DNA of 26,878 nt from Novosphingobium sp. UBA6722. GTDB taxonomy: Bacteria > Pseudomonadota > Alphaproteobacteria > Sphingomonadales > Sphingomonadaceae. The notes below the pieces were generated by a model. That model made no database searches and was not told the DNA's origin. It saw only the letters and a list, made by a program, of their open reading frames with translations. The position numbers and the translations under genes are program-made. Positions 1 to 7,518 of this stretch are shown here, piece by piece; the first letter of the stretch is position 1; each line of letters begins with the position of its first letter. The DNA is taken from contig DKII01000050.1 of the NCBI GenBank assembly GCA_002454125.1, positions 8,618 through 35,495 of the forward strand, written 5' to 3'.

Positions 1-651
1 CAGCCGCGCCAGCCACATCCGCAGCGCCAAGCCGCGTGCACGGTGCGGTTCCGCCGGCGCTGGCGGGCGTTCAAGCGCGGGCGGCGGTCCATGGAGCAGC
101 ACCGGCAGCACGCAGAGCGCCACCAGCAGCGCCACCAGGCCCAGCCGCGCCTGTCCGTCGGCCAGTCCGGGGATCGTCACCAGGGCCCCCGACAGCGCCC
201 CCAGCCCCGGCGCAAAGGCCATCAGCCCGCCGAGCAGGCCCTTGCGATCATCGGGCACCACGTCCCCCGCCCAGGCCGCCAGCGGCCCCAGCATCATGTT
301 GAGCCCCAGCTGCCAGGCGACAATCGCAGCGACAATTCCCGGCAGACTGGTCATTCGCCCGATCACCAGCAACAGGGTGCACGAAAGCGCCAGCCCCGCG
401 ACGATCCAGCCGCGGCGGTTGCGTGTGATATCGCTGAGGTAGCCAAACGCGATCCCGGCGAGGCTCGCGGCAATTGCGCCGATCAGCGCGATGTAGGCAA
501 GCCAGTCGACCCCGGCGGTCTTGCCCGCCAACCCTGCTACCTGCACCGGCAGCAGGATCGAGAGCAGCGGGACATAGCCGATCGTTCCGCCAGCCCAGGC
601 CAGCGCATAGAGCAGGATGAACCGATCAACCGGCGTGCGCGGATCAGGCAC
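1..651 (-). CDS. MFS transporter, partial (N-terminal 217 residues)
   Basis: The N-terminal part of a polytopic inner-membrane permease; the rest lies beyond the left window edge. The reading frame is open from a GTG at 649-651 to base 1. Hydrophobic segments follow each other (for example FILLYALAWAGG, YIALIGAIAASLAG, GWIVAGLALS), with a cytoplasmic loop GYLSDITRNRRG resembling the loop 2-3 signature of the major facilitator superfamily. Later PDDRKGLLGGLMAF fits the family. The start overlaps the end of the LacI gene by 8 bases, so it is probably translated from the same message. No strong Shine-Dalgarno is seen, and GTG is chosen because it is the first start after the LacI coding end. Its place in a glycan locus suggests a sugar or oligosaccharide substrate; this is inference. 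Confidence 0.8.
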   Translation of the reverse strand, partial: MPDPRTPVDRFILLYALAWAGGTIGYVPLLSILLPVQVAGLAGKTAGVDWLAYIALIGAIAASLAGIAFGYLSDITRNRRGWIVAGLALSCTLLLVIGRMTSLPGIVAAIVAWQLGLNMMLGPLAAWAGDVVPDDRKGLLGGLMAFAPGLGALSGALVTIPGLADGQARLGLVALLVALCVLPVLLHGPPPALERPPAPAEPHRARGLALRMWLARL

Positions 652-1708
652 CCGGCGCGTCTGCCAGCGGCGCGACTGATTCGCGCACGAAGATGCTGGC
701 ACGCACGACCGTCAGCTCCTTCGGCGCGGCATCGCCCTTCTGCGCGGCGATCAGCAGCTCGACCGCCTTGGACGTGGTCGCTGCAATCGGCTGGTCCACT
801 GCGGTCAGCGGCGGTTGGGTAAAATGCACCAGCGGCGTGTTATCGAAGCTGATCAGCGACAGGTCCTGCGGCACCGTCAGCCCCACCAGCCGCGCAACCT
901 CCAGCGTGGCGAGCGCCATCTGGTCATTGCTGGCGATGATCGCGCTTGGCCGCTGGGGACCCGATAGCAGCTTGCCGGCCGCTTCGACGCCCGAAGCAAA
1001 GCTGAAGTCGCCTTCGGCCAGCAGCCCGTCGCAGGGCAGGCCCGCTTCCTCCATCGCCCGGCGCCAGCCATCGACGCGCCAGCCGCTGAGCGCATATTCG
1101 CTTGAGCCAGAAATAAAGCCGATTCGGCGGTGCCCGCGCTCCAGCAGGTGCTGCGTTGCCTGGTGGGCCGAGCCTTCATCATCCATTGATACCGGAATGC
1201 CCGCCCCGTTCTGGATCGAGCCGATCCGCACGAAGGGGATCTTCTGTTCGGCCAGAAAATTGACGATCTGCGGACTGTCGGAATGCGGTGGGGTCAGGAT
1301 GATCCCGTCGGGCTGCAGCGCGGCAATCGCACCCAGCAGTTCGCGCTCGACATGATCGGAATGGGTATCGACCAGTTCGAAGATCATCCGATAGCCATGC
1401 TCGGCGCATTTCAGCATGCCGCCCAGCAGCATCTGGTCGACCCAGTCGGTGCCCTGCCGGGCCTGCCAGTCAGCAATCGTCCGGTCACGGTCGTTGATCG
1501 CCAGGATCAGATAGGAACGCGATCCGCTCATCCGCTGGGCCGCGATCGAGGGGACATAGCCCAGCTTGTCGATCGAGGCCTGGACCCGCTCCTTCATCTC
1601 CGGCCGAACGTTGGGCTCGTTATTGATGACGCGGCTGACCGTCTGCAGCGAAACCCCTGCATCGGCAGCCACGTGCTTGATCGTTACAGCCTGGCGGCGT
1701 CGCGCCAT
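644..1708 (-). CDS. LacI-family transcriptional regulator
   Basis: A 354-residue repressor of normal family length. Residues 8-55 form the helix-turn-helix and hinge start (TIKHVAADAGVSLQTVSRVI, then RPEMKERVQ and LGYVPS), followed by a hinge helix (AAQRMSG) and a periplasmic-binding-protein-like sugar sensor domain (GIILTPPHSD, GHRRIGFISG, PSAIIASNDQMALA, DLSLISFDNTPL). It starts 3 bases after the GH16 stop codon and overlaps the next MFS gene by 8 bases, so it sits deep inside the operon it probably controls. The palindromic sites at 10519-10530, 10536-10548 and 12103-12115 have the typical LacI-family operator shape with a central CG and are the likely targets. The inducer is not visible; a mono- or disaccharide from the GH16 substrate is inferred. 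Confidence 0.95.
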   Translation of the reverse strand: MARRRQAVTIKHVAADAGVSLQTVSRVINNEPNVRPEMKERVQASIDKLGYVPSIAAQRMSGSRSYLILAINDRDRTIADWQARQGTDWVDQMLLGGMLKCAEHGYRMIFELVDTHSDHVERELLGAIAALQPDGIILTPPHSDSPQIVNFLAEQKIPFVRIGSIQNGAGIPVSMDDEGSAHQATQHLLERGHRRIGFISGSSEYALSGWRVDGWRRAMEEAGLPCDGLLAEGDFSFASGVEAAGKLLSGPQRPSAIIASNDQMALATLEVARLVGLTVPQDLSLISFDNTPLVHFTQPPLTAVDQPIAATTSKAVELLIAAQKGDAAPKELTVVRASIFVRESVAPLADAPGA

Positions 1709-1711
1709 CGA

Positions 1712-2647
1712 TTACTTGCCCCCTTGCGCCGAGCCAGTCTCGGCGGAGATCCCTTTCGCCTCGGGCACTTGCCAGACGCGAACCCAATCGATCTCCATCC
1801 GCTTGGGATAGCCGTCAAGTCGCACCCCGCCAAGCCCGCGCGTTTCGGCCAGCTTGCCGCCGATCGCGAGATTGAGGATCAGGTGGAACGGCTGGTCGAA
1901 TGGTGCGCCGCGCACCTTGGAGCCGGTGGTCGACCATTCATCGGCCGTGCGCACGGCATAGGTCTTGCCATCAACCTGCCAAGTGATCCGTTCCGGCCCC
2001 CATTCGATCGCATAGGTGTGGAAGCCGCCATCAAGCACTTCGGGGAACGGCACTTCCTCACCCTTGTGCTTGTTGTTCGGCCACTTGCCGCCGAAATGCA
2101 GCGTGCCCAGGATCGTGTTCTCGCGCCCACCAGGGCATTTGGCGCAGGGCACGCCCAGATTCACGGCCTCAAGAATATCGATCTCGCCCGATGCAGCCCA
2201 GGTGCCGTAACGGTCCTTTTCCGGCAGCATCCAGATCGCTGGCCAGGTCCCCTGTCCTTGCGGCAGCTTGGCCCGCACCTCAACCTTGCCATAGCGCCAC
2301 GAAGCCTTGCCGCGGGTGGAGAGCCGGGCCGAGCTGATGTCGCGGGTCGCTTCGGCCTCGGGCGTGGCAGAAGTCCGGCGCAGATGCTCGGGCAGCGCCG
2401 GGCCGGTAACGCGCTCATACCGCGCGGTGATGACCAGCTTGCCATCCTCGACCGCGGCATTGCGCGGGCTCTTGGTATAGCACTGGTGCTCGTCATTGCC
2501 GCCGCCCCAGCAATCGACATCGAAGCCCCATTTGGAGCGGTCGATCTTGTCGCCATCGAACTCGTCGGACCAGACCATGGTCCAGTTGTCCGCCGCCGCC
2601 GCAGGCGCCGCCAGCAGGGCCAGAGCAAGAACCGCCGCGCGCATCAT
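1712..2647 (-). CDS. GH16 family endo-beta-glucanase (laminarinase-like), secreted
   Basis: A 311-residue secreted glycoside hydrolase. An N-terminal signal peptide (MMRAAVLALALLAAPAAAA) is followed by a single GH16 domain. The catalytic signature is GEIDILEAVN, with nucleophile Glu155, Asp157 and acid/base Glu160. Upstream GTWPAIWMLP and downstream GTLHFGG, FHTYAIEW and DQPFHLILNLAIGG are typical of GH16 laminarinases, which hydrolyse beta-1,3 or mixed beta-1,3/1,4 glucans; the exact specificity cannot be read. The start at 2647 (ATGATG, overlapping the halogenase A stop) is preferred over a longer frame because it begins directly with the signal peptide. It is the only glycosidase in the window, so later steps must be encoded elsewhere. 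Confidence 0.93.
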   Translation of the reverse strand: MMRAAVLALALLAAPAAAADNWTMVWSDEFDGDKIDRSKWGFDVDCWGGGNDEHQCYTKSPRNAAVEDGKLVITARYERVTGPALPEHLRRTSATPEAEATRDISSARLSTRGKASWRYGKVEVRAKLPQGQGTWPAIWMLPEKDRYGTWAASGEIDILEAVNLGVPCAKCPGGRENTILGTLHFGGKWPNNKHKGEEVPFPEVLDGGFHTYAIEWGPERITWQVDGKTYAVRTADEWSTTGSKVRGAPFDQPFHLILNLAIGGKLAETRGLGGVRLDGYPKRMEIDWVRVWQVPEAKGISAETGSAQGGK

Positions 2648-4143
2648 GCCGCCTGCGCATCCTGCGCCGCGCAATAGCGGGCGATATAGGTCTGGTGATC
2701 GGGCAGGCCGGCGACAGTCTTGGCGACTGAATCGCGCAGCATCGCGAGGAACTTGTCGAGCTCGTCGGCGCGCAACTTGGTGGCGATCGGGTGATAGGTT
2801 TGCGGCATGATCCCCTGCCCCATCATCACCTGAACCCAGCTGTTCTCGACAAACAACTCCTCGTTCTTGCGGAAGACCCGGCCGGTTTCGCGGAACAGTT
2901 CGATCTTCTGCGCCAGGCTATCGGGCATCGGCAGCGCCGCGCAGTGCCGCCAGAACGGGGAATCGCGCCGCTCGGTGACCTTGTAGTGCAGGATCAGGAA
3001 GTCGCGGATCTGATCCATGTCGGTCAGCTGCTGGCCATTGAACTCGGCAATGTCGCGCTCGCTCACCGGGCCGCCCGGCAGCATGCGGATCAGCCGCAAC
3101 ACGGCGCGCTGGATCAGGTGGATCGAGGTCGATTCCAGCGGTTCCATGAACCCGCCCGACAGGCCGATCGCCACGCAGTTGCGGTGCCACTGCTTGCGCC
3201 GCGCGCCGGTGGTATAGCGGATGAAATTGGGCTGGGTCAGGACCAGCCCCTCGACTGACCCGAGCAAGCGTTCCAGCGCCGCATCCTTGTCGAGGTAGCG
3301 GCTGCAATAGACGATCCCGTTGCCCTGGCGGTGCTGCAGCGGGATGCGCCACTGCCACCCGGCATCGTGGGCAATCGCGCGGGTATAGGGCACCGGCGGG
3401 CGGACGCTGGCAGTCTGCACGGCGATCGCGGAATCGCACGGCAGGTAATGGGTCCAGTCATCGAACCCGGCGTGGAGCGCGCCTTCGATCAGCAGGGCAC
3501 GGAAGCCAGTGCAATCGATGAAAAGGTCACCTTCGATCCGCCGGTCGCCATCCAGCCGCAGCGCGGCGATATTGCCGCTTTCGCCGTCCAGCTCGACCTC
3601 GGCGATCTTGCCTTCGATTCGCACCGCCCCGTCCGCTTCGGCACGCTTGCGCAGGAAGGCAGCATAGAGCCCGGAATCGAGCTGGTAGGCATAGTTCATC
3701 TTGTCATCGGGCAGATGCGCGAACTTGCCCTCGAGTGCGGCCTTCAGTTCCAGGCAGTAGTCATCGTAGCTGTGCTCGATCCCCTGGCTCAGCCCGTGCA
3801 GCCAGAAGTGCTGGAAGCCCGCCGACCAGTGATCCTTGCCGGTCGTGCCGAACGAGTGGAAATAGGTCTCTCCAACGTCCTTCCAGTTCTCGAACTTGAT
3901 CCCCAGCTTGAAGGTCGCCTGGGTCGCGGCCATGAACTCCGCCTCGCCGATCCCGAGCAGACGGTTGAACAGCACGATCGGCGGGATCGTACTTTCGCCG
4001 ACGCCGATCGTGCCAATCGCATCGGATTCGACCAGGGTCAGCTCGATGCAATCGCCCAGCGTTCCGGCGAGCGCCGCGGCGGTCATCCAACCGGCCGTGC
4101 CGCCCCCGGCAACAACGACGCGCAGTTTCTTGGTGGGGTTCAT
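2644..4143 (-). CDS. flavin-dependent tryptophan halogenase-family protein A (canonical motifs)
   Basis: A 499-residue cytoplasmic flavoprotein of the tryptophan halogenase family, close to the length of PrnA/RebH. The FAD-binding motif GGGTAGWM lies at residues 13-20 and GVGEST at 47-52. Lys79 (ATFKLGIKF) falls exactly where PrnA has its catalytic lysine. The halogenase motif WQWRIP is at 263-268 and GGFMEPLEST at 330-339 keeps the Glu-Ser pair of the active site. The sequence shows the parts needed for FADH2-dependent halogenation, but the substrate is unknown and free tryptophan is not implied. GGAG lies about 9 bases before the ATG. It overlaps the cupin by 4 bases upstream and GH16 by 4 bases downstream. 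No flavin reductase gene is nearby. Confidence 0.92.
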   Translation of the reverse strand: MNPTKKLRVVVAGGGTAGWMTAAALAGTLGDCIELTLVESDAIGTIGVGESTIPPIVLFNRLLGIGEAEFMAATQATFKLGIKFENWKDVGETYFHSFGTTGKDHWSAGFQHFWLHGLSQGIEHSYDDYCLELKAALEGKFAHLPDDKMNYAYQLDSGLYAAFLRKRAEADGAVRIEGKIAEVELDGESGNIAALRLDGDRRIEGDLFIDCTGFRALLIEGALHAGFDDWTHYLPCDSAIAVQTASVRPPVPYTRAIAHDAGWQWRIPLQHRQGNGIVYCSRYLDKDAALERLLGSVEGLVLTQPNFIRYTTGARRKQWHRNCVAIGLSGGFMEPLESTSIHLIQRAVLRLIRMLPGGPVSERDIAEFNGQQLTDMDQIRDFLILHYKVTERRDSPFWRHCAALPMPDSLAQKIELFRETGRVFRKNEELFVENSWVQVMMGQGIMPQTYHPIATKLRADELDKFLAMLRDSVAKTVAGLPDHQTYIARYCAAQDAQAA

Positions 4144-5165
4144 CGCGAGAGACTCCGCAAGAGGTGGGCCTTGATCTGGCCGGCAGTTTCAGCAGTCAGC
4201 GGGGCCAGGATGCCGCGCGCTTCGGGTGGCAGGTGCTGGGTCACAGCTTCTCCATTGGCAAAGACATAGTGATCGAACAGCTCGCGCCAGCGCGCCTTGT
4301 CCGCCTCGGGCAGATCGCGCAGCGCCAGGATCGCGTGGAACAAGGCATCTTCGGGCTTGCCCAGGAAGTGCGGAGCATCGCGCCACCAGTAGTTCACCAG
4401 CACGTTGAACGGTGCCAGCCCTTCGACATGGTGCCACCACAGCGAAGGGATGAACACGGCATCGCCCGGCTCCAGCTCAGCTACCTGGGCATGGGCCAGC
4501 GCCTCGCGGAAGCGCGGATAGGTTTCGAAATCGGGCTGGAGCAGGTCAACCATCGAGACCGGGCGGCCAGCCGGCGTATTCTCCAGCGGCCCCGGATAGA
4601 GGTTGGCAAACTGTTCCGGCGGGAACAGCGTGAAACGCCGCTTGCCGACCGCGCAGACGGCCAGGTTATCCGGCACGTCGTTATGCGCGGCGATCCGGGT
4701 GCGCGTGCCGATCCAGATCGATTCGAGCGGACGGCGGTCACCCAGCGGCACATTGTTGGCCTCGACCAGGCCGTTGAAATAGGTCCGCATGTCGATCGAG
4801 GAGAGGTAGATCGTCTGCGCCGCAGGATCGCTCTCATCGCGCGCCATCAGCTTGAGGAACCCGTCGAGCGGCCCTTGGGCCGAGCGGAAGTTCATCCCCA
4901 TCGCGGCGTTGTAGAACAGGCGCTCGCCGCCGCCAGGCTCGCCGATCGTCCCGGTCAGTTTGGCTTCGCGGCCAAGCGAGACGAGATAGGCCCGCGCGGC
5001 ATCGGCGCTTTCCAGCCCTGCCTGCACCAGCGGCCAGTTCGCCGCCAGCCCACGCACCACGAAGGGCTGGTCCGCCCCGGCCAATCGCGCGTCGAGCGCC
5101 GCGGGGGCAAGCGTCTCCTCGGCCACGCGCGGCAGATTGGCCAGGATGTCGGCCGTTTCAGCCAT
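4140..5165 (-). CDS. cupin-like protein (JmjC/cupin_8 type, putative Fe(II)/2-oxoglutarate oxygenase)
   Basis: A 341-residue protein with the layout of bacterial JmjC-like cupin_8 proteins. The start of the fold is PFVVRGLAANWP (34-45). The metal site appears intact: HND at 161-163 supplies the HxD pair, and SLWWHHVEG (241-249) supplies the distal His. GKRRFTLFPPEQ and LEPGDAVFIP between and before them are characteristic. Family members hydroxylate proteins or small molecules using Fe(II), O2 and 2-oxoglutarate; activity here is inferred. The ATG at 5163-5165 is chosen because the residues after it begin the conserved domain and the longer frame upstream is antisense-like to SapC. It overlaps SapC by 8 and halogenase A by 4 bases, implying coupled translation. 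Confidence 0.9.
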   Translation of the reverse strand: MAETADILANLPRVAEETLAPAALDARLAGADQPFVVRGLAANWPLVQAGLESADAARAYLVSLGREAKLTGTIGEPGGGERLFYNAAMGMNFRSAQGPLDGFLKLMARDESDPAAQTIYLSSIDMRTYFNGLVEANNVPLGDRRPLESIWIGTRTRIAAHNDVPDNLAVCAVGKRRFTLFPPEQFANLYPGPLENTPAGRPVSMVDLLQPDFETYPRFREALAHAQVAELEPGDAVFIPSLWWHHVEGLAPFNVLVNYWWRDAPHFLGKPEDALFHAILALRDLPEADKARWRELFDHYVFANGEAVTQHLPPEARGILAPLTAETAGQIKAHLLRSLSR

Positions 5166-5877
5166 CGGCCCGCCGGTTCTTGCGCCGCACCAGCTTGCCC
5201 AGATTGCCGAGCGAGGCGAGCGCCATATAGATCGGTTCGAGGTGGTCGGCACCATGCAACTCGGCCAGGGCCGCTGCATCGAGCGCGCGGAGCTTTTCCT
5301 CGTTGACCAGGTGATAGCCGACCAGCCGGTGGCTGGCGCCATTATCCAGCGTCACGTCCATCGAGAAGGGTTCGAGCAGATCGTGCCGGTCCAGGGCAGC
5401 ATAGAATTCGCCGCTGGCGCGGTAGCCTTCATCGAGCGCGCCCAGCATGCCCGCGACCTCTTCCAGCCAGGGGCTGGGCTGGCCGGCATCGTCGAACACG
5501 CGCACGCCCTCGCCCCCGGCCATGGTCACGCGCGGGTGGTCCATATCGATGTGCACCTGCCCCGCGCCCTGGCCACCTTGCGGCCGACCGACCAGGAAGG
5601 GCTGGACCGCCATGGCGAAGGGCCGGCTGGCCGCATCCCACTGGCCGCCTTCAAGGAACAGGTTCTCCCCGCCTTCAAACCCGAACAGCGCCACTGCCGA
5701 AAAGCTGCGGTTTTCGCCGTCAAACCGGAAAAAGATCGGATATTCGCAGGCCAGCCGGCGGAATTCACTCGGCACCACCAGGCACGACATCACGCCATCG
5801 CCAAGCTCGGGCGCGGCATCAGCCCGGACGCGCAGGGCGCCGTGATCGGCTGGGTTCAGGATCTGGTGGTTGCTCAT
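5158..5877 (-). CDS. SapC family protein
   Basis: A 239-residue protein resembling the SapC family, named after a Campylobacter S-layer secretion gene but of unproven function in proteobacteria like this one. Recognisable parts are VVPSEFRRLACEYPIFF near residue 35, FGFEGGENLFL, PFLVGRP and VNEEKLRAL near the C terminus. It has no signal peptide or membrane helix, so it is probably cytoplasmic. The ATG at 5875-5877 overlaps the halogenase B stop in an ATGA arrangement, and the coding end overlaps the cupin start by 8 bases. SapC-like genes commonly accompany TonB receptors, halogenase-like genes and cupins in Caulobacterales, Xanthomonadales and sphingomonads, which matches the neighbours here. 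I see no catalytic motif. Confidence 0.88.
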   Translation of the reverse strand: MSNHQILNPADHGALRVRADAAPELGDGVMSCLVVPSEFRRLACEYPIFFRFDGENRSFSAVALFGFEGGENLFLEGGQWDAASRPFAMAVQPFLVGRPQGGQGAGQVHIDMDHPRVTMAGGEGVRVFDDAGQPSPWLEEVAGMLGALDEGYRASGEFYAALDRHDLLEPFSMDVTLDNGASHRLVGYHLVNEEKLRALDAAALAELHGADHLEPIYMALASLGNLGKLVRRKNRRADG

Positions 5878-7412
5878 GATGCGGCGGCGGGCCTTTCTGG
5901 CGGGGATGCGGCAAGCGCCGCGAAATAGCTGCGGTTTTCGGGCAATCCGGCCTGCATCGTCCGGGCCCGATCGCGCACCTCGGCGATCCGGGCGAGCGCC
6001 TGACCGTTTGGCTGCGGCAGACGCGCTGGCAGCGGGAAGCCCATTCCGTAGAGGACATATTGCTGGCTGGCGGCCGGGAAGATTTCCTCGAAATCGGGGA
6101 AATCGCGCGGCGATGGCGGCAGGTGGCGCCACAGGTCCAGGCTTTCGGCCAGCCGCTCCGGGATGGTCGCGGGATCGCGCTGGGCGAGCCAATAGGGCTC
6201 GTTCCGCTTGCTCAGGACATAGTGCAGCTTGAGGAATTCGACGATCCGGTCCCAGCGTTGGCGGAACAGATCGTTGAAGCGGCGCGACAATGGCGCCATC
6301 GCTGCGCGGTCCGCCGGGAAGGCTTCGATCAGCCGCCGCAGCGACAGCTCGATCAGGACAATCGCCGATGCCTCGAGCGGCGCGATGAAACCGGCGGAGA
6401 GGCCAACGGCAAGGCAATTGCCTTGCCAGAAGCGGGCGCGGTGGCCGGTCTGAAAGGCCAGCCGGCGCGGCTGGATCGCGGCGGCATCGGCACCCGGAAC
6501 CTTCGCAGCAATGTATTCGCGCAGAATCGCTTCGGCAGCATCGTCATCGAGAAAGCGCGAGGCATAGACGCAGCCGATCCCACGCCGCGTCGGCAGGGCA
6601 ATGTCCCAGATCCAGCCAGCGCGGTGCGCGGTGCCGATCGTCTGCGCGGCAATCGGGCTGCCCGGCTCAACCGGCACCTGCGCCGCCAGCGCGCGATCGT
6701 TGAACGAGACGTCCGAACGGTCGATCCATTCGACCTGGCAATGCCCGCCAATCAGCAGGGCAGCCTGGCCGGTGCAATCGAGGAACAGGTCGCCCACAAG
6801 CTCACCGGCATCGCGCAGTTGTACGGCAGCAATATCGCCGTTCGCAGACGCGCGTGTCCCGCAGACCTCGGCACTGACATGGCGGACGCCCAGCCGCCCG
6901 GTCGCATGGCGCATCAGCAGCGCGGCGAACTTTCCGGCATCAAGGTGGTAGGCATAGTTCAGCGCCCCGGCATAGTCCGGCATCGCCCGCTGGCGCGGCG
7001 CAAGGCCCGCCGCGCAGACCGCGCCCTGCGGCGTCATGGCCTGGGCAAAGGGCTGATCCGGCGCGGCCTGCTGCCAGGCGGCAAGAAGTTCGCGCATGTC
7101 CCCCGCCGGCGGCAGGGTGAAGGGGTGGAGATAGCTGTCATCCGTGGCACCGCTGACCCAGCCATCAAAGCGCGAGCCCTGCTTGAAGGCCGCATCGCAT
7201 TCGCGCAGGAATTCCGCCTCGGGGATGCCGATCGAAGCCAGCGTTTCGCGCATGGTCGGCCAGGTCCCCTCGCCCACGCCGATCGTCGGGATATTGGGGC
7301 TCTCGACCAGGGTAACCGCCAGGTCGGGCAGGCGCGCGGCCAGCAGGCAGGCGGCCAGCCAGCCAGCCGTGCCGCCGCCCACGATCACAACCTGACGGAT
7401 CGGACCATCCAT
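5874..7412 (-). CDS. flavin-dependent tryptophan halogenase-family protein B (divergent active site)
   Basis: A 512-residue paralogue of the protein at 2644-4143. The FAD motif GGGTAGWL (12-19), GVGEGT (45-50) and the catalytic-type lysine Lys77 (AAFKQGSRF) are kept. Two otherwise conserved places differ: the WxWxIP motif reads WIWDIA (267-272), and EPLEST of protein A reads APLEAS (344-349), keeping one Glu (347) but losing the first Glu and the Ser next to the catalytic Glu. This may mean altered substrate, a non-halogenating flavin reaction, or a partner role for protein A. It is the first gene after the terminator at 7447-7484. The start has only a weak GGGA before it, so translation or transcription may be modest. 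It overlaps SapC by 4 bases. Confidence 0.9.
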   Translation of the reverse strand: MDGPIRQVVIVGGGTAGWLAACLLAARLPDLAVTLVESPNIPTIGVGEGTWPTMRETLASIGIPEAEFLRECDAAFKQGSRFDGWVSGATDDSYLHPFTLPPAGDMRELLAAWQQAAPDQPFAQAMTPQGAVCAAGLAPRQRAMPDYAGALNYAYHLDAGKFAALLMRHATGRLGVRHVSAEVCGTRASANGDIAAVQLRDAGELVGDLFLDCTGQAALLIGGHCQVEWIDRSDVSFNDRALAAQVPVEPGSPIAAQTIGTAHRAGWIWDIALPTRRGIGCVYASRFLDDDAAEAILREYIAAKVPGADAAAIQPRRLAFQTGHRARFWQGNCLAVGLSAGFIAPLEASAIVLIELSLRRLIEAFPADRAAMAPLSRRFNDLFRQRWDRIVEFLKLHYVLSKRNEPYWLAQRDPATIPERLAESLDLWRHLPPSPRDFPDFEEIFPAASQQYVLYGMGFPLPARLPQPNGQALARIAEVRDRARTMQAGLPENRSYFAALAASPPERPAAAS

Positions 7413-7446
7413 TTCCCAAGCACCGTTACTTATTCGGACAGACCAT

Positions 7447-7484
7447 GAAGAAAGAGAGCCGCACCGGCAAGCAGTGCGGCTCTC
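7447..7484 (-). terminator. intrinsic terminator between receptor gene and halogenase operon
   Basis: A perfect 11-base inverted repeat (7454-7464 with 7474-7484; arms GAGAGCCGCAC and GTGCGGCTCTC) encloses a 9-base loop. On the minus strand it is followed by TTTCTT. It lies 35 bases after the receptor stop codon and 35 bases before the ATG of halogenase B. It could end the receptor message, or act as a partial terminator that lowers the amount of the downstream genes relative to the receptor. Confidence 0.85.
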
Positions 7485-7518
7485 CTTGTTTCAGCCTGAC
7501 AGGATTATCCGCCTGTCA

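Noticed and set aside
43..822. Long open frame on the plus strand opposite the MFS and LacI genes
   Set aside because: Its product is rich in Arg, Gln, His and Pro, the typical antisense translation of GC-rich coding DNA; the minus strand has clear protein families.
2648..2674. Longer start for the GH16 gene
   Set aside because: It would add nine residues before the signal peptide inside the halogenase A coding end; ATGATG at 2642-2647 starts exactly at the signal peptide.
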